From assembly GCF_017744155.1 (NCBI RefSeq), contig NZ_JAGHQT010000009.1, forward strand, positions 1 to 64,000: a stretch of 64,000 bases of DNA, written 5' to 3'. Shown piece by piece: positions 37,206 through 48,095 of this stretch. The notes below the pieces were generated by a model that searched no databases, had not been told where the DNA came from, and saw nothing but the letters and a program-made list of their open reading frames with translations. The position numbers and the translations under genes were made by a program. Numbering within the stretch: position 1 is the stretch's first letter; every line of letters begins with the position of its first letter. The DNA comes from Endozoicomonas sp. G2_1 (GTDB lineage: Bacteria; Pseudomonadota; Gammaproteobacteria; Enterobacterales; Alteromonadaceae).

Positions 37206-38147
37206 CTACTTGCCCTTTCGGTACACGTATTTGATCGGATTGATTTGTCGGTCGTTGCGCAAAATTTCGTAATGCACATGTGGCCCAGTTGAACGGCCAG
37301 TACTACCCATTAACGCAACTGCTTGGCCTTTACTAACAACATCGCCCACTTTAACGAGTAAGGTCTTGTTGTGGCCGTAGCGGGTTTTTAAACCATTGCC
37401 ATGATTAATTTCAATTAATTGACCATAGCCATATCGTTCATCAGCCCAGCTGACGACACCTGATGCGGTGGCAATAACTTCTGCACCTTCTTTACCGGCG
37501 AAATCGATGCCCTTGTGCATTGCTGGTCGGCCGTGGAATGGATCTTTACGCATTCCGTAGTACGAAGACAACCAACCTTTTTTAATTGGCCGTCCCGACA
37601 AATATCCTGTTTTACCTATATGGTGACCAAGCGACAAAGATTCAAGCATCTCTAATTGCTTTTCTTCGTGATTGACCTGCTCAGACAGTTGATTCAACTC
37701 AATTAGCAGCTCGGCTAACGATTTATCTGACTGAACGTAGTCACCAGCTATTGGACCACCGCTTGGCGGTAACTGGTCAAAATTGAATTCTTTTTCTGGA
37801 ATATTAGCTTCAGTGGCAAGGCGATCGCCAAGCGCGTTTAGGCGCAGTACTTGACTCTGTAATTCGGCTAATTTCACTGTAAGTGCAGTTACTTGCGCGG
37901 CATTGGCTTGTTGCTCAGCATTCAAGCGAGTGTTGTCGTTACGCTCATTTTCAACAACTTGCTGATTATCGGCGGTCGATGCCGACAGTGTTGGCGCCAT
38001 GTATGGGGTTTGATTAGCCGACAGTACCAAGTGGACAACAACACCTGACACTAAAGCAAAAGCAGCTAACGCGGATAACCAATGCAGTTTAGTGAGCTGC
38101 AGTGAAAATCTAACATTTTTTCCACGGTATAGTAGTGTTAAACTCAT
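37206..38147 (-). CDS. M23-family peptidoglycan endopeptidase, membrane anchored
   Basis: The 313-residue protein has one N-terminal membrane anchor (about 22-44) and a coiled-coil region (about 65-115 and 145-165, rich in Gln, Leu and Glu). It ends in a LytM/M23 domain with the zinc ligands in MHKGIDFAG and GPHVHYEIL plus the conserved TRYGHN. M23 enzymes cut peptidoglycan cross-links; all ligands look intact, so it should be active rather than an EnvC-like activator. It sits between secA and a DciA-like gene, as in other Alteromonadales as far as I recall. Confidence 0.9.
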   Translation of the reverse strand: MSLTLLYRGKNVRFSLQLTKLHWLSALAAFALVSGVVVHLVLSANQTPYMAPTLSASTADNQQVVENERNDNTRLNAEQQANAAQVTALTVKLAELQSQVLRLNALGDRLATEANIPEKEFNFDQLPPSGGPIAGDYVQSDKSLAELLIELNQLSEQVNHEEKQLEMLESLSLGHHIGKTGYLSGRPIKKGWLSSYYGMRKDPFHGRPAMHKGIDFAGKEGAEVIATASGVVSWADERYGYGQLIEINHGNGLKTRYGHNKTLLVKVGDVVSKGQAVALMGSTGRSTGPHVHYEILRNDRQINPIKYVYRKGK

Positions 38148-38208
38148 AATATTACGTTATTTCAACAGCGACTGTCAGGTCAGGCACAATCCAGAACTCA
38201 GGTTAATT

Positions 38209-38712
38209 ATGTCTAGAAATTCTAAAAAGCCAGCCGATATGTCGGTGCTCTTTCATTCATCGACAGGCACTTTGGCACAAATTGCTAAAAAAGCCAACTC
38301 TTTGACAAAATTAGCTGATATTGTACGACAAATCTGCCCTGATCTACCAGAGCAAGGCTACCAACTTGGCAATGTTAAAGATAAAACCTTAACCATAGAA
38401 GTTGCTAACTCGGTTTGGGGACAAAGACTGCAATTTGAACGCAACCGTTTAGCCCAAGCCTTTAGCCAAGCCAGCCAAGGGCTGATTAGCCATATCGATA
38501 TTAAAGTAATGCCATTTTTAGCTCATCAACGCAGGCAGCAAGAAAACATCACTGAAAAGCTTGCCGAAAAACGTCAAGCCAGCGCCAAAAAAGTGATTCC
38601 TGCCCAAGCTGGCGAACAATTATTACAAGCCGCTGAGCACGCGCCAGCGTCTCTGCAAGCGAAAATTGCTCGGTTAGCGGCTCTCGCCAACAAAAATAAT
38701 CAACAAAAATAG
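38209..38712 (+). CDS. dciA: DUF721/DciA-family protein, probable helicase loader
   Basis: The protein has 168 residues from the ATG at 38209, which has AGG seven bases upstream; a longer frame from 38092 runs into the divergent peptidase gene. Residues about 10-110 match the DUF721/DciA domain (ANSVWGQRLQFERNRL). DciA loads the replicative helicase DnaB in bacteria that lack the phage-derived DnaC. The C-terminal 60 residues are Ala/Gln/Lys-rich and probably flexible. It is divergent from the M23 gene across about 60 bp and converges on lpxC. Confidence 0.8.
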   Translation: MSRNSKKPADMSVLFHSSTGTLAQIAKKANSLTKLADIVRQICPDLPEQGYQLGNVKDKTLTIEVANSVWGQRLQFERNRLAQAFSQASQGLISHIDIKVMPFLAHQRRQQENITEKLAEKRQASAKKVIPAQAGEQLLQAAEHAPASLQAKIARLAALANKNNQQK

Positions 38713-38737
38713 CTTCGACAAAAAACAGAGCAAAAAC

Positions 38738-38767
38738 AAAAAACCAGTGCAGTGCACTGGTTTTTTT
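38738..38767. terminator. Bidirectional terminator between dciA and lpxC
   Basis: AAAAAACCAGTGCAG is followed by its exact complement, ending in TTTTTTT. The repeat lies between two convergent genes and serves both strands. Confidence 0.9.
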
Positions 38768-38783
38768 AATATTCGTTTAGCTG

Positions 38784-39704
38784 TTAAACGGCGACTAGCT
38801 CAGTTTCTTGGTAAGCAATTGGCGACTCGGCTGTTGAGTCTTCGTAAGTCACCCATTCCCAACAATCGGTGCGTTTAAACACTTCACGCAATAACAAGTT
38901 GTTCAAACCATGGCCTGATTTAAACGCATTGAGCTCACCTAAAATGCTGACGCCGCCCATGTACAAATCGCCAATCGCGTCGAGAATCTTGTGTTTAACA
39001 AACTCGTCGTCGTAGCGCAAGTCATCGCTGTTTAGCATGCGGTATTCATCAAGTACAATAGCGTTTTCTAAACTACCGCCGAGCGCCAAGTTATGAGAGC
39101 GCAAAAACTCAATGTCTTTCATAAAACCAAAAGTACGAGCGCGGCTAATTTCTTTGATAAATGAACCGGTTGAAAAGTCCATACTCATAGTTTGACAGGT
39201 GTTGGCAATAACCGGGTGATCAAACTCAATGGCAAAATTAACTCTAAAACCTTCGTATGGTTTTAACTCTGCCCATTTGTCGCCTTCTACCACTTTAATC
39301 GGTTGCGTAATGCGCAAAAAGCGTTTAGCGACATTTGAGCTTTCAATACCGACTGACTGAATTAAGTAAACAAAAGGCAAGGCACTGCCGTCCATAATTG
39401 GAATTTCAGGTGAGTCAACATCGATAATCAAGTTATCAATGCCCAAACCAGAAATTGCCGAAAGCAAGTGTTCAACGGTGGAAACTTGAACACCTTCTTC
39501 ATTGACCAAACACGTACACAAAGTCGTTTCACCCACGGCTGCAGGTGTTGCTTTGATATCTACAACAGGATCAAGATCTACACGGCGAAAAACGATACCG
39601 GTATTTGCAGGCGCAGGGTGGAGAGTAAGCTGCACCTTTTCACCTTTGTGTAATCCAACACCAACGCTGGAAACTGATTCTTTAATTGTACGTTGCTTGA
39701 TCAT
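38784..39704 (-). CDS. lpxC: UDP-3-O-acyl-N-acetylglucosamine deacetylase
   Basis: The 306-residue zinc enzyme makes the first committed step of lipid A synthesis. Zinc ligands are the His in STVEHLLSA and the His/Asp in [11 protein letters not shown]; the general-base histidine region is KSGHGLNN. Length equals the E. coli enzyme (305). It lies downstream of ftsZ, its usual place at the end of the dcw cluster. Confidence 0.97.
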   Translation of the reverse strand: MIKQRTIKESVSSVGVGLHKGEKVQLTLHPAPANTGIVFRRVDLDPVVDIKATPAAVGETTLCTCLVNEEGVQVSTVEHLLSAISGLGIDNLIIDVDSPEIPIMDGSALPFVYLIQSVGIESSNVAKRFLRITQPIKVVEGDKWAELKPYEGFRVNFAIEFDHPVIANTCQTMSMDFSTGSFIKEISRARTFGFMKDIEFLRSHNLALGGSLENAIVLDEYRMLNSDDLRYDDEFVKHKILDAIGDLYMGGVSILGELNAFKSGHGLNNLLLREVFKRTDCWEWVTYEDSTAESPIAYQETELVAV

Positions 39705-39867
39705 AACTTGCCTTTTTCTTAAGCTTTTCAGTCACTAACCAACTTTCGCTGGATAAGCGGCCGCATAATATAGCAAAAAAGCGCGACAATAGCAAAATTG
39801 CTCAAATTTAACACAGCACCTGCACCAAATCAGTGCTTGATGACAGTGCTTAGTAGCTGCGTAAAAT

Positions 39868-41037
39868 TTAGTCGGCTTGCTTACGCAAAAACGCTGGAAT
39901 ATCTAAGTAGTTATCCAAATCAGCTGCGCTGGTTGTTTTTGGTTGAGCTTGCGCTTGAGCATTTGCTTCTGGCATTGCCGCCGTAATAGCACTTGCTTCA
40001 GGTTGCGCACTTGGCGTGTAATCGCCACCAACCACTCGCTGTTCAACCGGCGGTGCAACAATGGTAATGTCTGGCTTGCGCTCAGCACCGATACCAGTTG
40101 CAACAACAGTTACGCGCAATTCGTCACTCATTTCTGGGTCGATAACCGCACCTACAACCACGGTTGCGTTTTCAGAAGCAAATGCCTTCACCGCATTACC
40201 AACGGTCTCAAACTCGTCGATACTAATGTCCATACCAGCGGTAATATTCACCAAAATACCGCGCGCACCCGCTAAATCTACGTCTTCTAATAGTGGGCTT
40301 GAAATCGCTGCTTCAGCTGCTTCTTCAGCGCGATCTTCGCCTGATGCCATACCAGACCCCATCATCGCGGTTCCCATTTCAGACATCACAGTTTTTACGT
40401 CGGCAAAGTCAACGTTGATCAAGCCAGGGCGAGTAATAAGCTCAGCAATACCTTGAACAGCGCCTAACAAGACGTTGTTAGCTGCTTTAAAAGCGTCGAG
40501 CAAGCTAGTGCCTGGGCCTAACACTTTTAATAATTTTTCGTTTGGAATGGTGATCAATGAGTCAACGTTTTTCGATAAAAACTCAATACCTTGGTCAGCG
40601 TAATTCATACGCTTTTTACCTTCAAACGGGAATGGCTTGGTCACAACAGCAACCGTTAAAATCCCCATTTCTTTGGCAATTTCAGCAACCACTGGCGCAG
40701 CACCTGTACCTGTACCACCGCCCATACCGGCAGCGATAAAGACCATATCAGCACCTTCAAGGGTTTGCTGAATAGTTTCGCGATCTTCTTCAGCCGCGCG
40801 ACGACCGATTTCTGGGTTAGCACCAGCACCTAAGCCTTTTGTAACATCACTCCCCATTTGCAAGGTGACATTTGCCGATGAGTTGCGCAATGCTTGCGAG
40901 TCAGTATTGGCCGTAATAAATTCAACGCCTTCAATGGTTTGGCTAACCATGTGCTCAACGGCATTACCGCCGCCCCCGCCAACACCAATGACTTTAATGA
41001 CCGCATCTTCGCTGTGATCTTCCATCAATTCAAACAT
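39868..41037 (-). CDS. ftsZ: Cell division GTPase FtsZ
   Basis: From the ATG at 41037 (GGAGAG upstream) the protein has 389 residues. An upstream in-frame GTG or ATG adds only a non-conserved basic stretch. The tubulin signature [10 protein letters not shown] and the C-terminal conserved tail [15 protein letters not shown], which binds FtsA, ZipA and ZapD, are clear. FtsZ polymerises into the division ring. Confidence 0.97.
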   Translation of the reverse strand: MFELMEDHSEDAVIKVIGVGGGGGNAVEHMVSQTIEGVEFITANTDSQALRNSSANVTLQMGSDVTKGLGAGANPEIGRRAAEEDRETIQQTLEGADMVFIAAGMGGGTGTGAAPVVAEIAKEMGILTVAVVTKPFPFEGKKRMNYADQGIEFLSKNVDSLITIPNEKLLKVLGPGTSLLDAFKAANNVLLGAVQGIAELITRPGLINVDFADVKTVMSEMGTAMMGSGMASGEDRAEEAAEAAISSPLLEDVDLAGARGILVNITAGMDISIDEFETVGNAVKAFASENATVVVGAVIDPEMSDELRVTVVATGIGAERKPDITIVAPPVEQRVVGGDYTPSAQPEASAITAAMPEANAQAQAQPKTTSAADLDNYLDIPAFLRKQAD

Positions 41038-41126
41038 AATTTCTCTCCGTTTTTTACCTTTTTGTTCCACCAAAAACTACAATTTCAACTGGTCAGCTTG
41101 TCCTTTATTTGACCAATCAGTTAATT

Positions 41127-41160
41127 GGTAACTTATTGTAACGTAAATCAATAAGTTACC
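41127..41160 (-). other. Perfect hairpin in the ftsA-ftsZ gap
   Basis: GGTAACTTATTG and CAATAAGTTACC form a 12-bp stem with a 10-nt loop, 4 bp past the ftsA stop. There is no T tract on the minus strand, so it is more likely an mRNA-processing or stability element than a terminator. A smaller ACCAAT/ATTGGT pair overlaps it on the ftsZ side. Confidence 0.55.
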
Positions 41161-41164
41161 GCTA

Positions 41165-42400
41165 TTAAAATTCACCTTTAAACCAAGCATGCAGTCGTGA
41201 CCACAAACCTGTGACCCCTTCACTGCTCTTTTTGTCAATGCTTTCTTGCCCGCTCGCTTGTAAGCCGTAGTGCAACAAGCCGACTACTGTGGCATAGCTC
41301 GGGTCGTTAATATATTCTTTTAAACCAAGAACATCGGTCGGCTCTGCGATACGCACTGGCATTTGAAACACTTCTTCTGCGAACTCAACCACGCCTTCCA
41401 TTTTTGCGGTACCGCCAGTTAAGACATAGCCAGCCGCAATTTGATCTTCTAAGCCCGCTTCCCTTAACTCTTCCTGAATTAATTCAAATAATTCGTGATA
41501 ACGCGGCTCGACAACTTCGGCAAGGGTGTGGCGCGACATCGAACGAGCAGGTCGGCCGCCAACACTTGGCACCTCAATATTTTCTTCCATCGAGACCATT
41601 TGTCTCAAGGCACAAGCGTATTGCACTTTAATATCTTCAGCGTGACTGAGCGGCGTTCTAAAGATTTTCGCAATATCGCTGGTCACTTGATTACCCGCCA
41701 CCGGAATTACAGCGGTATGGCGCAATGCACCACCCGTAAATACGGCAATATCCATGGTGCCAGCACCAATATCGACAACACAAATACCCAACTCTTTTTC
41801 ATCTTCAGTAAGCACGGCGTAACTTGACGCAAGTGCCGAGAAAATCAATTGGTCGGCCTTTAACTCGCAGCGCTCGACACACTTCACTAAGTTTTTTGCC
41901 ATATCATTGGCGCAAGTGACGATGTGAACCTTAGCTTCCATCCGAACACCCGACATACCGATCGGGCTTTTAATACCGTCTTGCACGTCAATGCTGAATT
42001 CTTGCGGCAATACGTGTAGCATTCTGCGCTCAGCCGAAATAGGTACTGAGCGGGCGGTGTGAATCACGTTATCAACGTCTTCTTGTAACACTTCGTTATC
42101 GTTAATTGGCACCATGCCATTTTCATTCTGACAACTGATGTGCTTGCCGGAAATTCCTAAGTAAACAGAGCTAATTCGGCAGTCCGCCATCAATTCTGCT
42201 TCGTTAATGGCGCGCTGAATCGACTGAATCACTAAGTTCAGATCATTGACACCGCCTTTATCCATGCCGCGAGACGGTTGATTACCGACACCAACAATAC
42301 TCAACTTGTTGTCTGGTGTAATCTCACCCACAGCTACGGAAATTTTTGAGGTGCCAATATCTAAACCAACAACTAAATTTCTTTCTGTCACTTTCGCCAT
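41165..42400 (-). CDS. ftsA: Cell division protein FtsA
   Basis: The 411-residue actin-like ATPase tethers FtsZ to the membrane. It shows the phosphate-1 motif VVGLDIGTSKISV, the phosphate-2 region VVDIGAGTMDIAVF and the adenosine motif VLTGGTAKMEG. The C-terminal amphipathic helix GLWSRLHAWFKGEF is the membrane anchor. It follows ftsQ by 29 bp. Confidence 0.97.
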   Translation of the reverse strand: MAKVTERNLVVGLDIGTSKISVAVGEITPDNKLSIVGVGNQPSRGMDKGGVNDLNLVIQSIQRAINEAELMADCRISSVYLGISGKHISCQNENGMVPINDNEVLQEDVDNVIHTARSVPISAERRMLHVLPQEFSIDVQDGIKSPIGMSGVRMEAKVHIVTCANDMAKNLVKCVERCELKADQLIFSALASSYAVLTEDEKELGICVVDIGAGTMDIAVFTGGALRHTAVIPVAGNQVTSDIAKIFRTPLSHAEDIKVQYACALRQMVSMEENIEVPSVGGRPARSMSRHTLAEVVEPRYHELFELIQEELREAGLEDQIAAGYVLTGGTAKMEGVVEFAEEVFQMPVRIAEPTDVLGLKEYINDPSYATVVGLLHYGLQASGQESIDKKSSEGVTGLWSRLHAWFKGEF

Positions 42401-42429
42401 TAAATGTAAACTCTATCTAATCTCTACTA

Positions 42430-43275
42430 TTAGCTTTCTTGCTTGCTTGGCTGCTGCCAACCAACTGCTAAACCCGTGTCATAACGCAAATCGATATAAT
42501 CAATCTGTGGAACTTTTGGCAGCTCTTGCGAGCGGCCTTTTTTCTTACTTTTAGCAGCTAAAGTCAACGCTGCTTGATGCTGCTTTATCTGCGGATAAAC
42601 ATCGATAAAACGCTGAATGCGCTCTACTCTATTTTCTCGCCCTAAATTTAAAACAACCCCATCATTCAGGGTTAATTGCCATGAAAAGCGTTCAGTTAAC
42701 AACAACTCGTCAATGGCAAGCTCGGCAAAGCCCAACAACTGGTTAAGGTTGTGGTAGTTTTCCAATGCAGTTAGTTCACTGCCTTCTGGGCCATAAAATG
42801 CTGGCAAACCATGCCTCACTCTACTGATGTCAGCTTGGAACGCTTGACCGTCAACATTGAGCAAAAAGTCGCCATTCCACATCGCAACCGGCGTTTGATC
42901 AACCACGTAAATGTTGAGTTGATTAGGCCATTGCTTGCGCACCGATACCGACTTAACCCAAGGCAAGGCTTCAACTTGCCGATGTATTTGATCAACGTTC
43001 AGTTGAAAAAAGTTGCCTAAATTGACATTGGCAATAGCCTCTTCAACATCCGCTCGCACGCTGTAAGGCATTTCACCATCAATAACAATTGAGGTCACCG
43101 GCACCGCTTCTTCGGCGGCGACATTGTTTTGAATACGCCAGCCAATTACCACAATAGCGACCAACACTAAAACAAAAAAGACAACCCCGAGCCAAAACGC
43201 TAACGGCGTTTGCCCTTGGTAATCAATACCGCTTTTTGCCTTCGCGGTTTTATTTGTCTCTATTGCTTTTGCCAT
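42430..43275 (-). CDS. ftsQ: Cell division protein FtsQ
   Basis: The 281-residue bitopic protein has a short cytoplasmic N-terminus, one membrane helix (about 30-50, LGVVFFVLVLVAIVVIGW), a POTRA domain (about 60-130, with VKSVSVRKQWPNQL) and a beta domain. It links FtsB/FtsL to the early divisome. Confidence 0.93.
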   Translation of the reverse strand: MAKAIETNKTAKAKSGIDYQGQTPLAFWLGVVFFVLVLVAIVVIGWRIQNNVAAEEAVPVTSIVIDGEMPYSVRADVEEAIANVNLGNFFQLNVDQIHRQVEALPWVKSVSVRKQWPNQLNIYVVDQTPVAMWNGDFLLNVDGQAFQADISRVRHGLPAFYGPEGSELTALENYHNLNQLLGFAELAIDELLLTERFSWQLTLNDGVVLNLGRENRVERIQRFIDVYPQIKQHQAALTLAAKSKKKGRSQELPKVPQIDYIDLRYDTGLAVGWQQPSKQES

Positions 43276-43334
43276 CTTGCTCTCTAATAAATTAAGCCAA
43301 CCGTTGCGATGTACTTAATATATGTGCCTAGCTT

Positions 43335-44273
43335 TTACCTATTAGCGCTTAGCTGTAAAATCTCAGTGACTAGTTGATTAAAAGTCAAACCATGGACTTT
43401 GGCGGCCTTGGGTACCAAAGATGTTTCCGTCATACCTGGTACGGTATTTACTTCCAATAACTGCCATTGATTATCGCTATTGAGCATAAAATCAACCCGT
43501 CCCCAGCCACTGGCACCCGACGACTTAAACGCTTGAAGCGCTAAACCTTGTAACTCCGCCTCTTGCTCTTTTGGCAGGTTTGACGGGCAGTGATACTGAG
43601 TTGTGCTGACTTGATACTTAGCCTGATAATCATAAAATTCATGTGGCGTTTCCATGTGAATCGCCGGTAGCGCTTGCTGCCCCAAAATCGCGACTGTGTA
43701 TTCACCGCCGGTAATCCACGCTTCAACTAACACACTCGAATCGTATTCAAAGGCATTGTTGAGGGCTGCGATTAAACTCTCTGCGCTATCGGCACTTGCC
43801 ATACCGATACTAGAGCCCTCATGTGCGGGCTTTACCATGACCTTACCGCCAAGTGCTGCCAAAATATCAGCAGCTTGTTCAGGGTTAAAATCAGCTTTTT
43901 CAACCATCTTAAACTCAGCAGTAGGCAAACCTAAAGTGCGCCAAATCTGTTTACAACGAATTTTATCCATCGCAAGCGCTGAACCAAGCACATTAGAGCC
44001 GGTGTAAGGTACACCTAAATATTCCAGCGCCCCTTGAATGCAACCATCTTCTCCGCCGCGGCCGTGCAAGGCAATAAAGGCGCGATCTATACCGCGTGTT
44101 TTCAATTCGCCTAAGTTAAAACCTTGGGTATCAATCAACTCAACGTTAAAACCGGCTTCGGTTAGCCCTTTTGCCACTGCGCTACCAGAGTTCAGCGATA
44201 CTTCGCGCTCGGCTGAATCCCCGCCGTATAAGACCGCGATTTTCTCTTGTTTTAATTGTTCGAGGCTAGTCAT
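43335..44273 (-). CDS. ddl: D-alanine--D-alanine ligase
   Basis: From the ATG at 44273 (312 residues) this ATP-grasp enzyme makes the D-Ala-D-Ala dipeptide. The opening [17 protein letters not shown], the loop [11 protein letters not shown] and the C-terminal [14 protein letters not shown] are typical. The start overlaps the murC end by 8 bp, as is usual for translational coupling in this cluster. Confidence 0.96.
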   Translation of the reverse strand: MTSLEQLKQEKIAVLYGGDSAEREVSLNSGSAVAKGLTEAGFNVELIDTQGFNLGELKTRGIDRAFIALHGRGGEDGCIQGALEYLGVPYTGSNVLGSALAMDKIRCKQIWRTLGLPTAEFKMVEKADFNPEQAADILAALGGKVMVKPAHEGSSIGMASADSAESLIAALNNAFEYDSSVLVEAWITGGEYTVAILGQQALPAIHMETPHEFYDYQAKYQVSTTQYHCPSNLPKEQEAELQGLALQAFKSSGASGWGRVDFMLNSDNQWQLLEVNTVPGMTETSLVPKAAKVHGLTFNQLVTEILQLSANR

Positions 44274-45774
44274 GGTTAGCCTCCGCTTTAGCAGACTGGT
44301 TGAGCAACGGACTAGTTGCCACTTGGCGAGCAATTGCACCAATGTTGCCAGCACCTTGCATGATCACCATGTCACTGTCTTGTATTTGATTTGCCAAAAG
44401 CTGCTCAAGCTGTTCAATATCGCTGACATAAACCGGTTCAACTTGACCGCGCTGACGAATGCTGCGAGCAAGACTCTTACTATCAGCGCCATTAATTGGC
44501 GCTTCGCCGGCTGGGTAAACATCGAGTAATAACAAACAATCCACTTGCGACAAGACATCGACAAACTCTTCATACAAATCGCGAGTACGAGAGTATCGGT
44601 GCGGCTGAAATACCATCACCAAACGCTTATCTGGCCAACCTGCGCGCATTGCATTAATGGTCACGGCAACTTCTTCTGGGTGATGACCGTAATCATCGAT
44701 TAATGCCGCTTGACCTTGCTCTGTTGATAAATCAGCAATGTGCTCAAAACGGCGGCCAATACCTTGAAATTGAGTTAGCGCTTGATAAATCGCACGCTCA
44801 TCAACACCTTCATCAATGGCAACGGCAATTGCGGCCAGCGCATTTAAAACATTGTGCTGGCCCGGCAAATTAAGGCTTAAAACAAGCGGTGCAGTTTGCT
44901 CGTTAACACCTTTAACCGAGACTTTAAACTGACTTACTTGACCACTTTGTTGATAGTCGAATGCTCTGACGTCGGCATCTTCACTAAAGCCGTAGGTAAT
45001 CACTTGGCGGCCAATACGCGGAATAATTTCACGAACCACAGGGTTGTCGATACACACCACCGCCAAACCGTAAAATGGCAGGTTGTGCAAAAACTCAATA
45101 TAAGTGTCTTTGAGCTTTTCAAAGTCACCTTGATAGGTTTCCATGTGGTCTTCGTCGATATTCGTGACCACAGCAACCATCGGCTGTAAATGCAAAAACG
45201 AAGCATCACTTTCGTCGGCCTCAGCAATCAAATAGCGACTTGTCCCCAAGCGGGCATTAGTGCCAGCACTGTTGAGTAAACCACCGATAACAAAAGTTGG
45301 ATCTAAGCCCGCTTCGGCAAAAATGCTCGCGGTTAAGCTAGTAGTAGTTGTTTTTCCATGAGTTCCAGCAATGGCGACGCCGTGGCGAAAGCGCATTAAC
45401 TCAGCAAGCATTTCAGCGCGGCGCACCACAGGAATGCGCTGCTCTTGGGCAGCGACAAGTTCAGGGTTATCAGCGGCAATCGCCGTTGACACCACAATTA
45501 CGCTTGCGCCATCGACATTCTCAGCCTTGTGGCCAATTGCCACTTTTGCACCAAGTCCAGTTAGGCGTCGCACAACTTGGTTTTCACCGATATCAGAACC
45601 AGTAATGCAATAACCTTCATTTAATAGCACTTCGGCGATACCACCCATACCAGCGCCGCCGATACCGACAAAATGAATCGTTTTTACCCGGCGCATCTCA
45701 GGGATTTTAATCGGCGCCATGTCCTTGTTATCGGTTGTTTTCATTACTTGTTCTTGCTTAGAAAATTTACTCAT
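44266..45774 (-). CDS. murC: UDP-N-acetylmuramate--L-alanine ligase
   Basis: The 502-residue Mur ligase adds L-Ala to UDP-MurNAc. It has the N-terminal [17 protein letters not shown], the ATP loop [11 protein letters not shown] and the Mur signature histidine stretch DDYGHHPEE. It starts 3 bp after murG, with GAGGG as ribosome-binding site. Confidence 0.97.
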   Translation of the reverse strand: MSKFSKQEQVMKTTDNKDMAPIKIPEMRRVKTIHFVGIGGAGMGGIAEVLLNEGYCITGSDIGENQVVRRLTGLGAKVAIGHKAENVDGASVIVVSTAIAADNPELVAAQEQRIPVVRRAEMLAELMRFRHGVAIAGTHGKTTTTSLTASIFAEAGLDPTFVIGGLLNSAGTNARLGTSRYLIAEADESDASFLHLQPMVAVVTNIDEDHMETYQGDFEKLKDTYIEFLHNLPFYGLAVVCIDNPVVREIIPRIGRQVITYGFSEDADVRAFDYQQSGQVSQFKVSVKGVNEQTAPLVLSLNLPGQHNVLNALAAIAVAIDEGVDERAIYQALTQFQGIGRRFEHIADLSTEQGQAALIDDYGHHPEEVAVTINAMRAGWPDKRLVMVFQPHRYSRTRDLYEEFVDVLSQVDCLLLLDVYPAGEAPINGADSKSLARSIRQRGQVEPVYVSDIEQLEQLLANQIQDSDMVIMQGAGNIGAIARQVATSPLLNQSAKAEANHD

Positions 45775-45777
45775 TGG

Positions 45778-46893
45778 TTAGCCCTCCTGCTCAGAGCTAA
45801 GCGCTAACGCTGGCACTTGAGCTATACAGGCTTGCGCGACTTTGGCGGTGGCATCAGCATGAGCAGCGTCGTGAGCTTGCTTCGCCATGGTTTGAATAAC
45901 ACTGTCGGAAACAAACAAACTATTGAGCATCTGCGCTAGTCGCGTGCCGTTAAACTCGTGTTGAGGCAATAATTTTGCCGCACCGCGATCGACCAAATAC
46001 ATGGCGTTTTTAGTTTGATGATCATCAACTGCATGGGGCAAAGGCACAAAAATAGCTGGCTTAGCAGCTAATGCCAGTTCAGAAACCGTTAATGCGCCGG
46101 CGCGACAAATAACGACATCGGCCCAATCGTAAGCCGCCGCCATATCATCAATAAATTCAGTGACTTTAATGCCTTCGTCAGTTAAACCATAATCGAGGTA
46201 ACTTTGTTTAACCGCGCTTTCATTGCCTTTACCGCTTTGATGCCAAACTTGAATGTTTTGCACCTTAATTTGCTTCATCGCTTGCGGGACAATATCGTTA
46301 AGCACCTTAGCGCCTAAACTGCCACCGACAATTAATACTTTTTTGCTAATTGAAGGCTGCTCAGGAATCTTGTTATCCATCGCTAATATCTGGCTGCGTA
46401 GCGGATTACCTACCACGTCGTAGCCCATGCGCGGACCAAATGCGCCCGGGAAAGCACTTAATACTTTTGACGCCAAACGGGCAAGATAACGATTACTCAT
46501 ACCAGCAACAGCATTTTGTTCGTGTAAAACCAGTGGCTTTGTCGTAAGCCAAGCAGCTAATCCACCCGGTGCACTGGCGTAGCCGCCAAGACCTAAGACA
46601 ACATCAGGTTTAACTTGACGAATCACCTGAATAGATTGCCAAACAGACTGTGCCAGCTTAAACGGCAATTTCAACCAGCTTGACCAACCCTTGTTGCGCA
46701 AGCCAGCAATATTGACAAAAGAAATAGCATAACCCTGGGCTGGTACTATTTCTGCCTCCATTCGGTCAGCCGTGCCCAACCAATGGACATCCCAACCCTG
46801 CTCAACTAAATAATCAGCGACTGCAACACCCGGGAAAATATGCCCGCCAGTGCCGCCTGCCATAATCAAAATCATTGGGCGCTTACTGCTCAT
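45778..46893 (-). CDS. murG: Lipid II synthase MurG
   Basis: The 371-residue glycosyltransferase adds GlcNAc to lipid I at the inner face of the membrane. The GT28 motifs [26 protein letters not shown] and [12 protein letters not shown] are clear. Its start overlaps the ftsW stop by 4 bp (ATGA). Confidence 0.97.
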   Translation of the reverse strand: MSSKRPMILIMAGGTGGHIFPGVAVADYLVEQGWDVHWLGTADRMEAEIVPAQGYAISFVNIAGLRNKGWSSWLKLPFKLAQSVWQSIQVIRQVKPDVVLGLGGYASAPGGLAAWLTTKPLVLHEQNAVAGMSNRYLARLASKVLSAFPGAFGPRMGYDVVGNPLRSQILAMDNKIPEQPSISKKVLIVGGSLGAKVLNDIVPQAMKQIKVQNIQVWHQSGKGNESAVKQSYLDYGLTDEGIKVTEFIDDMAAAYDWADVVICRAGALTVSELALAAKPAIFVPLPHAVDDHQTKNAMYLVDRGAAKLLPQHEFNGTRLAQMLNSLFVSDSVIQTMAKQAHDAAHADATAKVAQACIAQVPALALSSEQEG

Positions 46894-48095
46894 TTTCGCC
46901 CTCCATAAGTCGCTTGAATACTCTGTAAACGTATCTCGTGATCTATTCTAATCAGCACCACTAGTGCCAATGTCATCACTATCATAGAACTGCCACCGTA
47001 GCTAATCAGTGGCATAGTTAATCCTTTGGTCGGCACAATTCCTGCGCTCGCGCCAATGTTAACCGCGGTTTGGAAGCTCATCCAAATACCAATAGCGAAG
47101 GCAAAAAAGCCTTCAAAATATTTCTCTTGCGCCAGTGCTTTGCGGCCCAGTAACAACGCCTTAATCACTAGCCATGCACTCAACACCAAGACTAAGCTGA
47201 CACCGATAAAACCAAACTCTTCCGCCAGCACCGCCATAACAAAGTCGGTGTGCGCTTCTGGCAAATACTCAAGCTTTTGAATGCTATTACCAAGGCCTTG
47301 ACCAAACAAATCACCACGGCCATATGCCATCAGTGATTGGGTTAACTGATAACCGCTGCCGAAAGGGTCTTGCCACGGGTCTAAAAAGCTGGTCACTCGC
47401 TTCCAGCGATACGGCTCAAATACCGCTAGTGCCGACAACGCCATAACACCAACAGAAGCAATCGCTAAAAATTGCCAAAGTTTAGCTCCGGCTAAAAATA
47501 ACAAGCCAAAGGTGGTGACAAACATAACAATAACCGTGCCTAAATCCGGTTGCATCAGTAGCAAAAACGCCAACAAGCCAAAGACAATTAGCGGCTTGGC
47601 AAATCCCTTCCAGTTTTCCATCACTTCATCGCGACGGCGCACTAAATAAGCGGCTAAATAGGCGAAAAAGAATAATTTAGCTGGCTCTGCCGCTTGAATA
47701 GTAATTGGGCCAAGCACAATCCAGCGAGTTGAACCATTGACGTTGCGACCAATACCAAGAACAACAACCAGCAGCCCCAAAGCGACGAGCAATAAATAAC
47801 CACTGTACTTGTGCCACCATGACATCGGCACTTGCAGCGCCACCGCCGCAATCGACAAACTCAAACCAATATAAATAAAATGCCGAGTGACAAAGTGGAA
47901 TGGGTCGTTAAACAAGCGCTCAGCAACTGGCATCGACGAGCTTGCCACCATCACTAAACCAATCACGTACATAGCAAGGCCAAGCACGACATAGCCGCGG
48001 TCAAAAGTCGCTTTACTCACCACTGGGGCATCAAACAGTGACGTAAACCACTGCTGAATATTAAAACTTGGACGAGTTAACAAAGCTGCTAGCAT
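46890..48095 (-). CDS. ftsW: Septal SEDS peptidoglycan polymerase FtsW
   Basis: The 401-residue polytopic SEDS protein polymerises lipid II together with FtsI at the septum. Conserved parts are [11 protein letters not shown], the periplasmic loop [17 protein letters not shown] and the final [13 protein letters not shown]-like segment. It overlaps murD by 7 bp. Confidence 0.96.
   Translation of the reverse strand: MLAALLTRPSFNIQQWFTSLFDAPVVSKATFDRGYVVLGLAMYVIGLVMVASSSMPVAERLFNDPFHFVTRHFIYIGLSLSIAAVALQVPMSWWHKYSGYLLLVALGLLVVVLGIGRNVNGSTRWIVLGPITIQAAEPAKLFFFAYLAAYLVRRRDEVMENWKGFAKPLIVFGLLAFLLLMQPDLGTVIVMFVTTFGLLFLAGAKLWQFLAIASVGVMALSALAVFEPYRWKRVTSFLDPWQDPFGSGYQLTQSLMAYGRGDLFGQGLGNSIQKLEYLPEAHTDFVMAVLAEEFGFIGVSLVLVLSAWLVIKALLLGRKALAQEKYFEGFFAFAIGIWMSFQTAVNIGASAGIVPTKGLTMPLISYGGSSMIVMTLALVVLIRIDHEIRLQSIQATYGGRK

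Noticed and set aside
39943-40456. Long open frames antisense to ftsZ
   Set aside because: They show no protein family features and follow from the codon bias of ftsZ on the other strand.
41038-41073. Longer N-terminus of FtsZ ([11 protein letters not shown])
   Set aside because: Non-conserved residues over the ribosome-binding site GGAGAG of the family start at 41037.
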